This document shows, in pieces, positions 1 to 11,499 of a stretch of DNA of 64,000 nt. The stretch is from Gnetum montanum. Its lineage: Eukaryota; Streptophyta; Gnetopsida; Gnetales; Gnetaceae. The notes below the pieces were generated by a model. The model had not been told where the DNA came from, searched no databases, and saw only the letters and a program-made list of their open reading frames with translations. How positions within the stretch are numbered: position 1 is the first letter of the stretch; every line of letters starts with the position of its first letter. The stretch is from NCBI GenBank assembly GCA_015680685.1, contig MNCI01034697.1, positions 282,759 to 346,758 of the forward strand, given 5' to 3'. The translations under genes and the position numbers were made by a program.

Positions 1-1431
1 CCGCCCCTTCTTTCCATGCTAGGGATTCCATTATTAGCATGGAAGATTATGGGAAAAGCTTTTTTTATCATTTGTATTTGATCTGGCTATGCATGAGTGC
101 TCATAAAATTGTTGGCATTAGCCATCCATGCCTAAGGTCAAGATCTGTTAGTTTTTGGTATCGTGAGGGGGTTTTTAGGCTTTCCCCCTTTCTTCCATGC
201 TAAGGGTGGAAGGCTTAATGTGAACAAGGTCTTCCCCAATCAAGAAAGTTAGATCTAGACTAGATCGACAACCGATCAACTATGCATGTCAACCTCTAGG
301 GTTGTCGATGTCGATGGTCAATGTTGGGTGTCAAGATTTGATAATTTGGATACTTCTAACTGTCTCATAAAATCTTCTCCATTTATTAAATGCTATAAAT
401 GATGGCCCCAATGTGGATGAGAGGGGGATGGTAGTTTTATGCCATATTTGACCCATTTTGAAGCTTCCAAAAGCTCTAGAGGGTTCCGACAAGGTCTAAG
501 AGTCATCGAGCATCAAGAATTGGTCATTAGATCATCAATTTAGGTCATTTTTGCTTTCCAAATCTATCCACAATAAGGGTGAGAAGCTTAGTATGGAACA
601 CATCAAATCCTATATTTTGATCAATTTTGACTAGTTTTGACTAGGTTTGGTGAGGTCCCAAGGCTATCGGAGATTCTTGGAGGGCTTTTAGCTCATGTGG
701 GGTCAAATTTGTGGTAAAACTTGTGCTAGATGAGTTTTCATAGGTAAGAGTGACTTTTAACCCCTTTCTTCCACACTGGCAACTATCACCCCAACATGGA
801 AATCCATGGTACTTAGCCTTGCTCATGTTCTGCCCAATTTTGAAAACCCCAAGTTGAAAATGACAAGTTTGAGTTACCAAAAATAGAAAGATATTTGTAA
901 GTCTAATGAATTTTTAAAGTGATAAGCATGTTTAAATGTTGGGCATGGCATTCCTAGCATGGATGTATAGGTTTAAGGTTGCTAGAATGTTTTAATTTTC
1001 AAATTGGTAAAAATCTCAACATTGATGCAAGTTTTGATCAAAAGTAAAGGTGTAAGGTGGGGCCCACAATCCAAAAATTTAAAATTTTGAAAAGTGAATT
1101 TGTTTCTCATCCAAAACCAATGTGAACTAGACTTTTCCCCTTTTTACTTTAGTGAACTTGTAGTTATGGTGCACTAAATTGCCAGTTGGGGTTCCGTTTA
1201 GGTTTTAAATGGGTTTTATATGTCAAATTTTGCAATTTTTGATCATAATTATCATTCTACAGTAACAACACATCGAAGGAGAACTTTGGCAAATATTCTT
1301 ATGGCAACCATAACTATTTTTCAATTTGGAATCCTCCCATCTCCCCTAAAGCCAACATAGAACTCCTATGTTGTCATAAATTCCATCATCCTCAACCTTG
1401 AGCCTACCATGGCACCCAAGTAATGAGGAGG
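1..1431 (-). mobile_element. Left fragment of old Tat-like element X, cut off by the window edge
   Basis: No coding sequence is readable here. The stretch carries the short motif TTCCATGCTAGGG, or variants of it, at about 10-24, 192-206 and 768-780, with inverted copies near 36-46 and 951-966. The same motif recurs many times at 24.2-26.3 kb, on the far side of the Tat-like gag. Because E1 is inserted between 1431 and 14732, this stretch and the sequence after 14732 were once contiguous. I infer that it is the 3' LTR or 3' untranslated part of element X. LTR ends cannot be set because the left side is outside the window. Confidence 0.4.
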
Positions 1432-2350
1432 TGATGAGTGATGAGGTATCCCTACGCCCAACCATATGAATTACAAAGTATTCATGCATAACCTAGCCAA
1501 ATTCCATGCACTTTATCATTTTTAGTGCACTAGTCCTTTAGGAAGTGAATCTAGCCTTAAGGTTAATCGTTGTCTTCCTAATTACACTTGTGACATTTGT
1601 TGGTATGGTTGTGTAACTGAGGCATCCAATTTTTATCATTTTTTGTTTTATAGTTTCGTGGTTAAAATGTAGATAAAAGGAATTTGATTAACTAATCTAA
1701 ACTAACTAATTAACTAGCATTTAACTAATCCTAAAATAAGCATCTAATCCCACTTTCGATACACATCTTGAACCCATGTATCCACTACTAGGCAACCAAG
1801 CACTATGCTACTAGGTGTACCAAGCAATAACGTTGCTAGGATTACCAAGAAAATACATGTTACGCTCAAAGCAATCGTACTTATGTGTGTAATCTATCTG
1901 GCTTAATTGCTTCATTCATATAATAACTGGAAAATATTTAATAACTAATGGAAAAACTTTAATAAATAATTAAAAACATTAAATGCATAATTAAAATAGC
2001 TAATCTATCCAAAGTGCTACAAATTTTATCAAAAGGTCATCTTTATTGCCACACACATTGTCATGCTCAGGTATAATAATGCTTGAATAAAGATCTATAC
2101 ACGTAATGACTCCTACTATGGGCACTAGAGGAAAAATTCTAACTCTCAAATGAAAAAACTGCAAAAGCTTCATTGCAAATACAATCTCTACTTGCCATAA
2201 ATGCAACTACAACGACATATTTATAGGTTGTTTTCAACATTGCATCAATGGGGCCTCGTTGCTAGATGGTAAGATGCATCGATGGGGCCTCCTCAATGAG
2301 GCCCAATTAACGAGGCCTCATTGATGCAACCAACTGAACATGACTCATCA
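1432..2350 (-). repeat. E1 3' LTR
   Basis: This 919-bp repeat aligns from end to end with 13834-14731. Shared blocks include the left end TGATGAG, a run around 1640-1760 with very few differences, and GACTCATCA at the right end. By eye the two copies differ at roughly one site in six to eight, more near the left end, so the insertion is old. A TATA-like box (minus strand TATAAATA) lies at 2218-2225. Short GAGGCC and GATGCATC inverted repeats lie just upstream of it at 2226-2340. Confidence 0.88.
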
Positions 2351-2363
2351 TACCCCCACAACT
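2351..2363 (-). other. E1 polypurine tract
   Basis: On the minus strand this reads AGTTGTGGGGGTA and directly abuts the 3' LTR start TGATGAGTC. That is the expected place for the plus-strand DNA primer of an LTR retrotransposon. E2 has a similar tract at 27545-27560. Confidence 0.7.
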
Positions 2364-2659
2364 AAATGAAAAATCATCCTCAAGTTATTTTACAAGATTG
2401 GAAAGGTATGGGATTATTGACTAACTTTTCTTCAAACAAAACAAACTAACTGACTTGACAAAAATGGAGTGCCCTAGTGTATGGATCCACACATTATAAA
2501 AAATGAAGGTGTTTAGGACACAAAATTGAACACCATGACTCAACTCTTCAAAACTAAACATCATGTTCCTTGATGATGTGAAGCTTATTGGAGAAGATTA
2601 GATGGTTCCAGAAAATGGTGGTTCATGAGGCTCTAAGAACTGTCACCAACTTCATGCAT

Positions 2660-5424
2660 GAGTGATGGTCGAGGTGGCTACAGCTATCCTACTACTACTA
2701 TGAGTTCAGGTGGATGGCAAAAATCATCCAGTAGTGCTTTCATTTTCTCCTCCTTACACCTAGGATCATGCACCATCCATGCAACTTCCCCAATGTGGGT
2801 TGAAATGGGCACATCCCAAGGACACAAGATTGCTGGAAATAGTTTCTTTGCATTGAAAAACCAAGTAGTGAACTATTTGTATTTGATGTTGAACACCCTG
2901 ACTATGTCTTTCAAGTCATGGTAGTCATTCATCCATCTAGCTAGGTTCTCAATGATTGATCATTGGTCTCTAAATCAGGCTCTAAGAACTTTGAGTTCAA
3001 CATTTGTAATCTCAAGCTTCTACTTAGCATCTTTGAAATGCTTGAACTCTACCTCGTATAATAGATATGAGCTAGCCACTTGTTATTCCAATTCTAATAG
3101 TTTTCTAGTAGTCAACATTGCCAAGTTTTCATATTCAAGATTGGCCAACTCTGAGTATTCTGTCATTTCCTTATTTGCAACTCCTTTAAGCAAATCTCCA
3201 TTCTATTGTAGGCATCGATCCCATCAACAATGGGCTACCACATTTTTCTTCCCTATTGAAGTTGTTGAAGGGATTCATTCAGTATTGCCTTTTCCATCTA
3301 AATTTATTTTTCATTCACTTCCTTCTATAGGCCAACCTACTTTCTATAGTGATTCTTCACTTTCTCAAATTTGAGGGCCTCATTCTTCCAGGCAGTAATT
3401 TCAATGGTCAATTTCTAGCACAATGCATGCACTTTCTCCATTGATAGGTTATGATTTTCTATGGCCAATCTCTTCTATTCAGTGTTCACCTTGGCAAGCT
3501 ACTCCTGCTATTGATGAAGAAATTCCTACATTTTATCCTTCTGAGCATCAACATTTCATAGCCAATAATTTTTTACATTTAAGGCTTCATTCTCCTAATG
3601 CATTTGTTCTAAGTCCTTCCAACTTGAGTGCATTTCTACTTTAGCTACGGACTAGTTGAGGATGGTTGTAACTGCCTCCTCCTCAACCTTCTGGAATTGT
3701 TCTTGAAGATCTTTGAAAGCTTCGTCTCTTATTATTACTAGGCTGAGGATTGCAAGATCTATAAGTTGGACATGAAGTTTAGCAACCTCCATGGCCAAGC
3801 GTTGGTTTCTTTCTTAGGCCATTTCAAGTTTTCCCTCTAGGATAATACATTTTCCCCTTGCGTTAAGCAACTTTGACTTGGTTGCTATGATTTTTTCTGA
3901 AAAATCAAAGATGTTCAAAGTTGGTTAGCCAATTCTTATTAGTCATTCTAGCAACTTTTCATACTAGGCTACATCTAACTTTTCACTGACCATGCATACG
4001 AATGTCTACACATCTCAAAGCATAGATATGTCTTGTATAGATGCTTCAAGTACATTCAATGCTTCTACTACATGATCAACCACCACTTCAGTCGATGTCT
4101 CCTACCCTTACTGCTACATCACCAAGACAATTGTCCATTCACCTTCCTCCAACTACATTGACAGAGTGATGACATTCCCAGAGATTTCTAGGAATAAATG
4201 GTCTAGCATTGGCATTTGACCTCAAAGGTAGTTGTATTTGTTGGGTAGAGAAGATTGAACCACCCTTCTCCATCTAAATAACTATTCAATCCATCTCATT
4301 AAGGTGACTCATCACTAGCTGAAACATGGATGGATCTACCCCACTCATTCCTACATATTGCTCTTGTTCACACAAGAGTTCTTCTTAGATTTTGCACAAA
4401 CACTCAATGGCTACACAAGCCTCCGGTGTTGTTTCCTGAGTGGGTGGTGGTAGCAACTGCTCCTCTTTTTGGGTTATTGCTAGCATTTTGTCTTTCATGA
4501 TTTTTGACCATGACGCTAAAGGAGCATGCCTAAGGATATCATTGAAATAGTGAACAATGACTACCCTTTTGCAGAGTTTCCAGATGAGGCATGGAAAGGG
4601 CAAGGTCTTCCTTTCACATTCATTCTCCTTGAAGTGCTTCTCAATCTCTACGTAGATTAGCTATGGAAGGTTAATGGGAAATTTTCCACTTAGAGCAGCG
4701 CATGCTTGGGTAGAGAAGGTAGTTACCTTGCTTGAACTCACCATTGGATTAAGGTGATAGGCCATGATCTTGAAATAAATTCACTCCACCAGTGTGAGCA
4801 CATCATACTCCTTATTTTCAACCCTATAGCATCGTTGGGTCCACTCCCTCTTGGCCTCAAGATCATCTTTTATGGACATTTTAGCCAACTATGTTCTTGT
4901 ATCAGGCAACCCAAGTGCCTATGCAATAGCTTTTACCAAGTATGACACTTGAATGTCCTTGTTTTTTACAACATACCATGGCCTTCTATTACTCTAAAAG
5001 AGATATTTCTCTCCCATGTACCACTCCCCACTGGATGTGATAAGTAGCCACATGGGAGAGACTTATAGTTATGTCTTGACATGCTCTAGAGCTTTCTCCA
5101 AAAATGGCCCAAAGTTGATCTCTTGAAGAACTGATCTTTGGGTCTCTTGGGTCTTGATGATGTCTAGGCAAGCTTGCATCAAAGTGACCTCAAGCCTTAG
5201 CATGGGTCTAGGCACTTCTCCTCCTTGGAATTGTTCTATCAGCACTTTTTCTTCCAAAATCTATCAAAAAAATTCCACTTTGGACTCATCACGAAGAGGT
5301 CCCATTCCATAAGTTGCTTCTAGTAATCCTTGGCCTTATTCCTATTGGCCCCTTTTAGCTCTAGGCTACTTCTCTCATGGTTGCAAGAGTTCTCATTCCT
5401 ATGGACTTTTTATTTTGGTGTCAT
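2660..5424 (-). pseudogene. Extra 3' ORF of E1, same family as the ORF at 59300
   Basis: A degraded reading frame between integrase and 3' LTR, on the same strand as pol. The start at 5424 is chosen because ATG follows directly on a splice-acceptor-like AG, and because the copy at 59300 begins the same way (MTPK here, MAPK there). The N-terminal 350 or so codons match that copy in blocks: NFGPFLE/NFRPFME, GEWYMGE/GAWYLGE, EQ-or-EK IYFKI and LPFPCLIWKLCK/LPFPCLIKKLCK. After about 4.3 kb comes a linker, then a heptad-like, Glu/Lys/Leu-rich region at about 4.0-2.9 kb that looks like a coiled coil. The N-terminal pattern reminds me of the 'putative plant transposon protein' domains that annotate extra ORFs in plant gypsy elements. 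That link is from memory and unverified. Many stops and shifts are present. Confidence 0.65.
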
Positions 5425-5440
5425 CTGTAATCACAACAAG
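5424..5440 (-). promoter_or_regulatory. Candidate splice acceptor in front of the E1 extra ORF
   Basis: The minus strand reads TGTGATTACAG directly followed by ATG. The copy on the plus strand at 59300 reads TGTGATTGTAG followed by ATG. The shared TGTGATTRYAG|ATG suggests the ORF was made from a spliced subgenomic RNA. No donor was identified. Confidence 0.4.
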
Positions 5441-7500
5441 ACCATGGGATAGCAATTATTGTGTAACCTTAAAGCAATTGGGATACCATTATCTCTTAAG
5501 GATATTTACACTTGGCTCAATTGTGATTATGGCTAATTTAATTAATCCAATTATCATTTATTTATATATTATCATTAATAAACCATCCTAAAGGTTGTTG
5601 GAAGGGTTAACTATCGAAAATGTTGATGTTTATATGTTGTTAAGGTTATTGACCCTTTCAGGGAGTTAGAAAAATTTTCAAAAATTTTCATCAATTTTTC
5701 ATTGAAAACTTTAAGGTTTGTGGCCCCCACGATAAAGATCTTACCTTTGATAAGCACAGGATAGAAAAACGGAGTGTTTTGGACAAACGATTGGGAAGTT
5801 ATGAGCTCTAGAATGTTTTGGGCTCTAAAAAATTACAAAAACTCCTTGTGTGTTATGAGAAATTTGCAAAACATTCCTAACTACTTCGCGGTATATAGAG
5901 TGTGTATGCACTACGTCGATGAGGCCTTGTTGATGCAACCATTAACCATTATTAACTTTCATTAACTTTGATCAAAATTTTAGAATACAAGAAATTTTTA
6001 GATGAAATTGGGATCAAATGAAACCTTAAAGGACCAAGAACAATATAAAAACATGAGAAGAGGGTGTTTGAGCCCATAAATTTGGAAAAATGAAGAAAAT
6101 TTAATTTAGTGGATGAATGAAATAATAGATTAACGAGCACTAAGTGAGATACTCAATGGAAAATGTGAAAGATAGGATTGTAGCAATGTCAAAGGTAAGG
6201 AACCTTAACTAACTAAGCTAATAACTATGCAAGTGGGTTCTCCCCATAGTAGGCTTATGTCCTTGCATAACCTCAACTAAAGAGTCCATGGGCCACATAG
6301 TTGATTGATGGTCATGAAAAGTTTAGGACCAACTCAAAAGAAACTACCCAAGAATCCCAACACATTAGACCAAGACATAGAGCATAACATTGAGCTCGGT
6401 AGTGAGTTGAGTTATGGAAGCATGGATGGATGATAAAGAAGGTAGAATGCAATTTCAAATTAAATTCATAAGATGTCCCTTATGGAATTTATGTTTAAAA
6501 TGACCTAAGAAGTTCCATCCTCAGTCCAAACCAAAACTAGCATCTTTCAGTGACTTCACATCACCATTTCAAGACTGATCCACCCACTCAAGACACAAGA
6601 GTGCTTCCACAAAACAACCACCATTCCACAAAGAGAAAAAAAGGAAGTAGGAAGTGAGATAGAGGACCTTAGTTAGAGGGGACCTTCAAGCATACGTGCA
6701 TGTTGTTTGAGTCCCATAACTAGTGCTTATAGCCCATTTATTTGTCTAAGGGGTGTCCTTTTAATTCCCATTTTTTTATGAAATGGGAACCACACCATGT
6801 AAGGACTTATTCATCTCGAATGGGTGTACTTTGAATTCCTATCATATTTTTTTTTTATGGATGGAAACCACACCATGCAATGACGTTATTTGACTTTCTA
6901 TTAGTGGTTACTGTGGAATGGTAAGAAGTTTGTGAAAAAACACTCAAGCACTAAAGTAAGTAGAAGAGTGCAAAGAGTATTGAGTCCCCTTGAAGTCACA
7001 TCCTTATAAACCTTTGAATCCTTCCTAATTCTAGAACTACCAAGGTCAACAATTGATTACAAATTTCTTTAATGGAAGGGATCTCAAATTCCTAGAATAA
7101 GAAAAATCATAGAGTTCACTAGATGGGTAGATGATGTGGACTCACTACCTGTTCCATAAAAAATAAACCATGCCAAAGTTATTAGACATTAGAATTCAAA
7201 AATAGAAACCAGACATCAATAATCACACATTAAGTACAAACCATCATTAGTAAACAACAACAATGGCACTATGTCCTGTGACAATAAAGCACTTTTTATT
7301 AGCAAAAATGAGGAAATATCATACTTAAATCAAACCAAACAAAGTAAAATATGTAAGAAAATGTAAAATAGTCAAGAAAGTTCAAAGGTACAAAAGATGG
7401 TATAAAATTGGAAAAATTTAAATGATCAAGAATTTGTAAAATAAATAATTAATAAAAATCAAAAACATAAAAAAAAGTAGAAAAACTGAGAATCCAATTT
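5441..7500 (-). other. E1 post-integrase spacer, non-coding
   Basis: No coding signal. The T-rich tract (minus strand) at 7.2-7.5 kb and the block around 6.8-7.15 kb match the spacer after integrase in E4 (53.77-54.42 kb). The shared core GGTAGTGAGTCCACATCATC lies at 7.1 kb here and 54.15 kb there. The 5.4-6.8 kb part has no match in E4. A short piece at 5905-5942 resembles the GATGAGGCC..TTGATGCAACC repeats of the E1 LTR. Confidence 0.6.
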
Positions 7501-7559
7501 GATGGTTAGCATGGATGGCCATCTTCCCTACAATTGAGTTGGAAGGAGGAAATCTGAAA

Positions 7560-8810
7560 AATAGAACATGGTTTTCCATCCATTGAGGTGGTAGTTGTAC
7601 TGGCCTCTCTTCGTTCCAAGAAAGGATTTACTTGTTGGATGTTGATCAACTACTTTTTATTTGGGCATTTAGGCTTGTAGATCAACATGGCCCTAGAGGG
7701 AAAGGTTTAATCAATTATATAAGATCCTTCCCACAATGTTTGGAATTTTTTCTTTTGCAGTACATGTGTGGGGTTCTAGTAGAGAACCCTATCTCCTAGT
7801 TGAAGTTTTACTTTCCTAATTCTAAGGTTATGATATTTCCTGTTGAATTCCTTGTTCATCTCACTCAAGGATAGAACCACCAATTGATTTTCATCTAACA
7901 TGTTTAGGTTAATTAATCTTTATTTATATGCTAAACTTAGGTTAAGATTTAGATCATATGCTATTGAGAGTGTACAAAGCTTGAATTGAATTAGGAGTAT
8001 TAGAACTTTCTCCTACATTAACTCATATAGAGAATAGCCAATAGGAAGTTTCTAAGTTGAATGATAAGCCCAGAGAGCATCATTAAGTTTTGTACTCCAA
8101 TCCTTCCTATATTTGCTAATGGTCTACATTAGTATTTTTGTAATCTCTTGGTTGGTTACCTCTGCTTGACCGTTGGCTTGGGGATGGTAAGGTGTTGTTA
8201 ATTTATGTTCTACCCCCAAGTGTTACATTAACTTTCTAAAGGTGGCACCTGTGAAATGATTTCCATTATTAAAAATCAATGAACATGGCACCCCAAACAT
8301 ATTTATGATACTTTGTTGTATAAATTTAGCAGCAATGGATGATGTACAATCAGTAATGACTATTGCTTTTGCCCATTTTGTGCAATATTCAACTAGTACT
8401 ATAATATATGCCTTTCCATTAAACATGGGTTTGATGGGACCCATGAAGTCAACATCCCATATATCAAAAGGTTCTAATGGTTGAATCTACTGTTGAAGAC
8501 CTTCCATGCGAGCGATCATCCCCCCGTCTCATTGATAACGTTCATAAGACTTGACGAACTGATGGGCATCCCTAAAGATTGTAGTATCCTATCATTATGA
8601 TTTTTATGGCCATTCATCTCCATGCATAGTGGCCTCTACAAGGTCCTTCATGAGCATCTTGAAGAATGCATAGTTGATCTTTGTCAGGGACACACCAACA
8701 GATCAAGCCATCAGCACATACCTTGTAAAGGTGTTTGTTGATTTTCATGAAGTATTTGGCCTGATGAAGAAATTGTTTCTTTTTTCTAAAATCCAAGTGT
8801 TGTGGCATCT
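7560..8810 (-). pseudogene. E1 integrase, degraded
   Basis: Would insert the element's cDNA into the host chromosome. The N-terminal zinc-binding part is seen as CVPDKDQLCILQDAHEG and RGHY near 8.64 kb. The core follows, with DVDFMGP near 8.45 kb, EYCTKW where family members have DYFTKW, FNNGNHF where they have SDNGTHF, and [10 protein letters not shown] near 8.17 kb. Two of the three D,D,E catalytic acids are therefore changed (D to E, D to N), while the Glu remains. The C-terminal GDRVLY and VNPF segments are still readable to about 7.56 kb. It matches the E4 integrase along its length. Stops and shifts are frequent. Confidence 0.85.
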
Positions 8811-8929
8811 CCTAAGTACGAAGATAGGTGAGGATGCCATTATACCATATTTTTTTCACAAGTTTTTGTTCACTTATTGCTCCTATAAAGAGGAGTTTGT
8901 CTAGAAACTGATTAAAAAGCGAGCTCTCT

Positions 8930-9500
8930 TCCCCTTTATTATTCCATCTTAAGTGAAAGAGGTGGTCAACAACCACATTCTTGATCTCTTTTCAATATAC
9001 CATAGTAACATCAAATTCCTACAACATCATGAGCCATTGTATGACATAAGGACTAACCGTTGGCTTATTCTTGAGGAAGTAGATTACACGGTGGTTTGTA
9101 TGCACAAATACTTTGTAACCAAGCACATAGTGCATGAACGTTTCTAGAGCATATGCCACTACCATTAATTCTTTCTCTATGGTAGTGTAATTTAACTATG
9201 CTTTGACTCACACAGTGGATGTAGTATGGATTTTTCTTATAGTTTATTTGTGTGAGCACTGCTCCCAAGGTGTAGTTGGATGCATCCATCATGATATGGA
9301 AGGGTCAAGACTAGTATGGTGCTCATAGAATTGGTTTTTCTATGATTTTCTCCTTTAATTATTAGAATGCATGTTCACATTCCTTGGTCTAGATGAAATG
9401 TGTATCTTTATTTGTAAGCTCTACTAACAACTTTGCAATCTTAGAGAAATTCTCTATAAATCACCAATATTAGCCAGTATGTCCAAGGAATGACCAAACA
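8930..9500 (-). pseudogene. E1 RNase H and connection region
   Basis: Would degrade the RNA strand of the RNA:DNA hybrid during reverse transcription. Readable pieces are the connection motif SFLGHTG near 9.47 kb, MMDASNYTLGAVLTQ at about 9.25-9.29 kb (the family's CDAS-x-xxxGAVL motif, Cys replaced by Met), and EFDVTM with NVVVDHL at about 8.97-9.03 kb. These give the usual RNase H order between RT and integrase. The middle of the domain is frame-shifted. E4 has lost exactly this part. Confidence 0.75.
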
Positions 9501-10430
9501 TCTTTAACAATCTTTGGTTGACGTGGTATTCCTTAGATGACCCTTATTTTTTCTAAGTCTACCTTAATCCCTTTCTACAAAATTCGATGCCCAAGAACAA
9601 TGCCTTCTTGGACCATGAGATGGCTTTTTTGCTAGTTGAGCCATAGGTTTATCTCTACAAATCTCTTTAGTATTTACTTAAGTTGATTTAAGGCTTGTTC
9701 AAAGGTAGCTCCATAGGTGGAAAAGTCATCCATGAAGACTTCAAAACCACTACCAATCTATTATTGGAAGATACTAAGGACCAAGCATTGAAATGTTGCA
9801 AGGGCATTACATAGACCAAATGGCATCTTACAATATGCAAAAGTTCCCCATGGACTCATGAATGTTGTCTTGGCCTGATCTTCAGGTGTAATTTGTATTT
9901 GGTTATAGCCACTATAACTATCCAATAATTTATAATAACAATGCTTAGATATGGTGTCTAAAACTTGATCCACAAATGGCAAAGGAAAATGATTATTAAA
10001 CATTGTCATATTCAATAGCTTGAAGTTAATGCAAACCCACCACTTGCCTCCCTTTGTTTGTACAATTACGAGTGGGCTAACCCACTCACTATCCACAATG
10101 GGATTGATAAACCCCACCTTGATAAGTTTCTCTATTTCATCCTTGATGATTTACTTTAATTTGGGATTTAGCCACCTCTACAGCTACCTTCTAGGCTTCA
10201 TGGCCAAGTCGATGTAGATGCAATGCTGGCATATCCTTGGATCAATTCCTATTAGCTATGGATATGACCAAGCAAAGGCTATTAACCATTTATTCATCAC
10301 TTTCAAATACTTTTCTTTTTGTTCAAGAGCAAGCTTGGCATTAATTATGACTAGTTTACCATTCTTTAAAAATGCATACTCCATATCGGCCAGTAAAGTT
10401 TTTAGCTCTAAGGGCTCCTACTTGAAGTAA
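9500..10430 (-). pseudogene. E1 reverse transcriptase, degraded
   Basis: Would copy element RNA into DNA. The N-terminal lead-in (LADMEYAFLKNGKLVII) lies near 10.38 kb. The palm follows with SEWVSPLVIV, HFPLPFVDQ, LLDSYSGYNQI (first catalytic Asp kept) and SPWGTFAYCKMPFGLCNA. The second catalytic pair is kept as FMDD, with MDD at 9725-9733. The longest uninterrupted stretch runs 9761-10117. The sequence pattern is Ty3/gypsy, with gag-pro upstream and RNase H and integrase downstream. Several stops break the frame before and after that stretch. Confidence 0.9.
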
Positions 10431-10699
10431 TCAAGGATTTCCAACTCTCCCCAATAGGTATCATCATCGCCATTAGAGAGCTGGGAATGAACTTGTTCAA
10501 TTTTGTCCATGCCTTCAACATATGCACATGTTAGGCCCTCAATTGGCTCCATGCATAGTGTGCTACTATCTAAATCAGCTATCAATCACTATGTGTCCTC
10601 TTGCTTTGTGGCTACTGTGTACAGACACATTTGAATGTTAATTTTTTGTTCACACTAATTACATGCCTTAATTTATGTACTCTTGATTGACCAAATCTT

Positions 10700-11110
10700 T
10701 TGCACACAATTGCACCCAGTATCACTGTATGTGATGCATAGAATACATTGCTTCTCAATTTTTCCTAGCTTGTTTTCCTTGGATATTTCTAAAGATAGGT
10801 CCCTTATGCCCATTCAGGCATCAACCATGCTTAACCAAGCTCTTCCCATGATGATGGGGAAGTCATTTTTGCAATTGTTTACTTTGATTACTAGAAAATC
10901 AGCAGGATAAGACCACTTACAAACTGTACTCACAATGTCCTCGACTAAGCCCAAAGGGATAGTAATTGATTCATTTGTCAATTCTAGATGAATGTTTCTC
11001 TTCTTAAGAGGTGGTAGGCTCTAGGCCTTGTACATGTCATGGGATATGAGATTAACTCTATAACTAGAGTCAAGAAGATCTTTGCATGACTCATGTCCAA
11101 CAATCTATAA
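10700..11110 (-). pseudogene. E1 retropepsin-like protease
   Basis: Would cleave the Gag-Pol polyprotein. The active-site region reads LLDSSYRVNLIS near 11.07 kb, where the family usually has a D-[LST]-G-A-[ST] loop followed by NLM/NLI. The Asp and Ser are present but the Gly is not recognisable. The C-terminal flap/core motif IIMGRAWLSMVDAWMG is near 10.83 kb. The same domain occurs in E4 (50700-51080) and E2 (35315-35740), with IIMGR[TA]WL conserved in all three. Probably inactive. Confidence 0.75.
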
Positions 11111-11499
11111 ATAAATGAGTGGACTTCTTAGATCAGATCTTTTTGTAGGAAGATTGCTAGCCTTAATCAGGTCATAAACATCATGAGTTAGCATTACAAT
11201 GTGGATCCTAGGTGGCACTTGGTTTGAAGGACACTTGAAGCTATTTGATATAGAGGATGAGGGTGCTAGAATGTAGGGTGATCAGCCGAAGTAAGTTGTG
11301 AGGGCTAAAGAGGACTACTAGGTCAGAAGAAAGGTCTTTTTCTTGATGGATTATTCAGATCACTCAAGTGAAAAATTGGTTGTGAGTATACAGCTCTCAT
11401 AGCATTTCGTTGTTGTGATTATGGAGGAATCTCACCCTACATGGATAGAGCAAGAGGTAACTAGGTTGAAGGTGGATGTGTATGTGTAGAGGGATGCAA

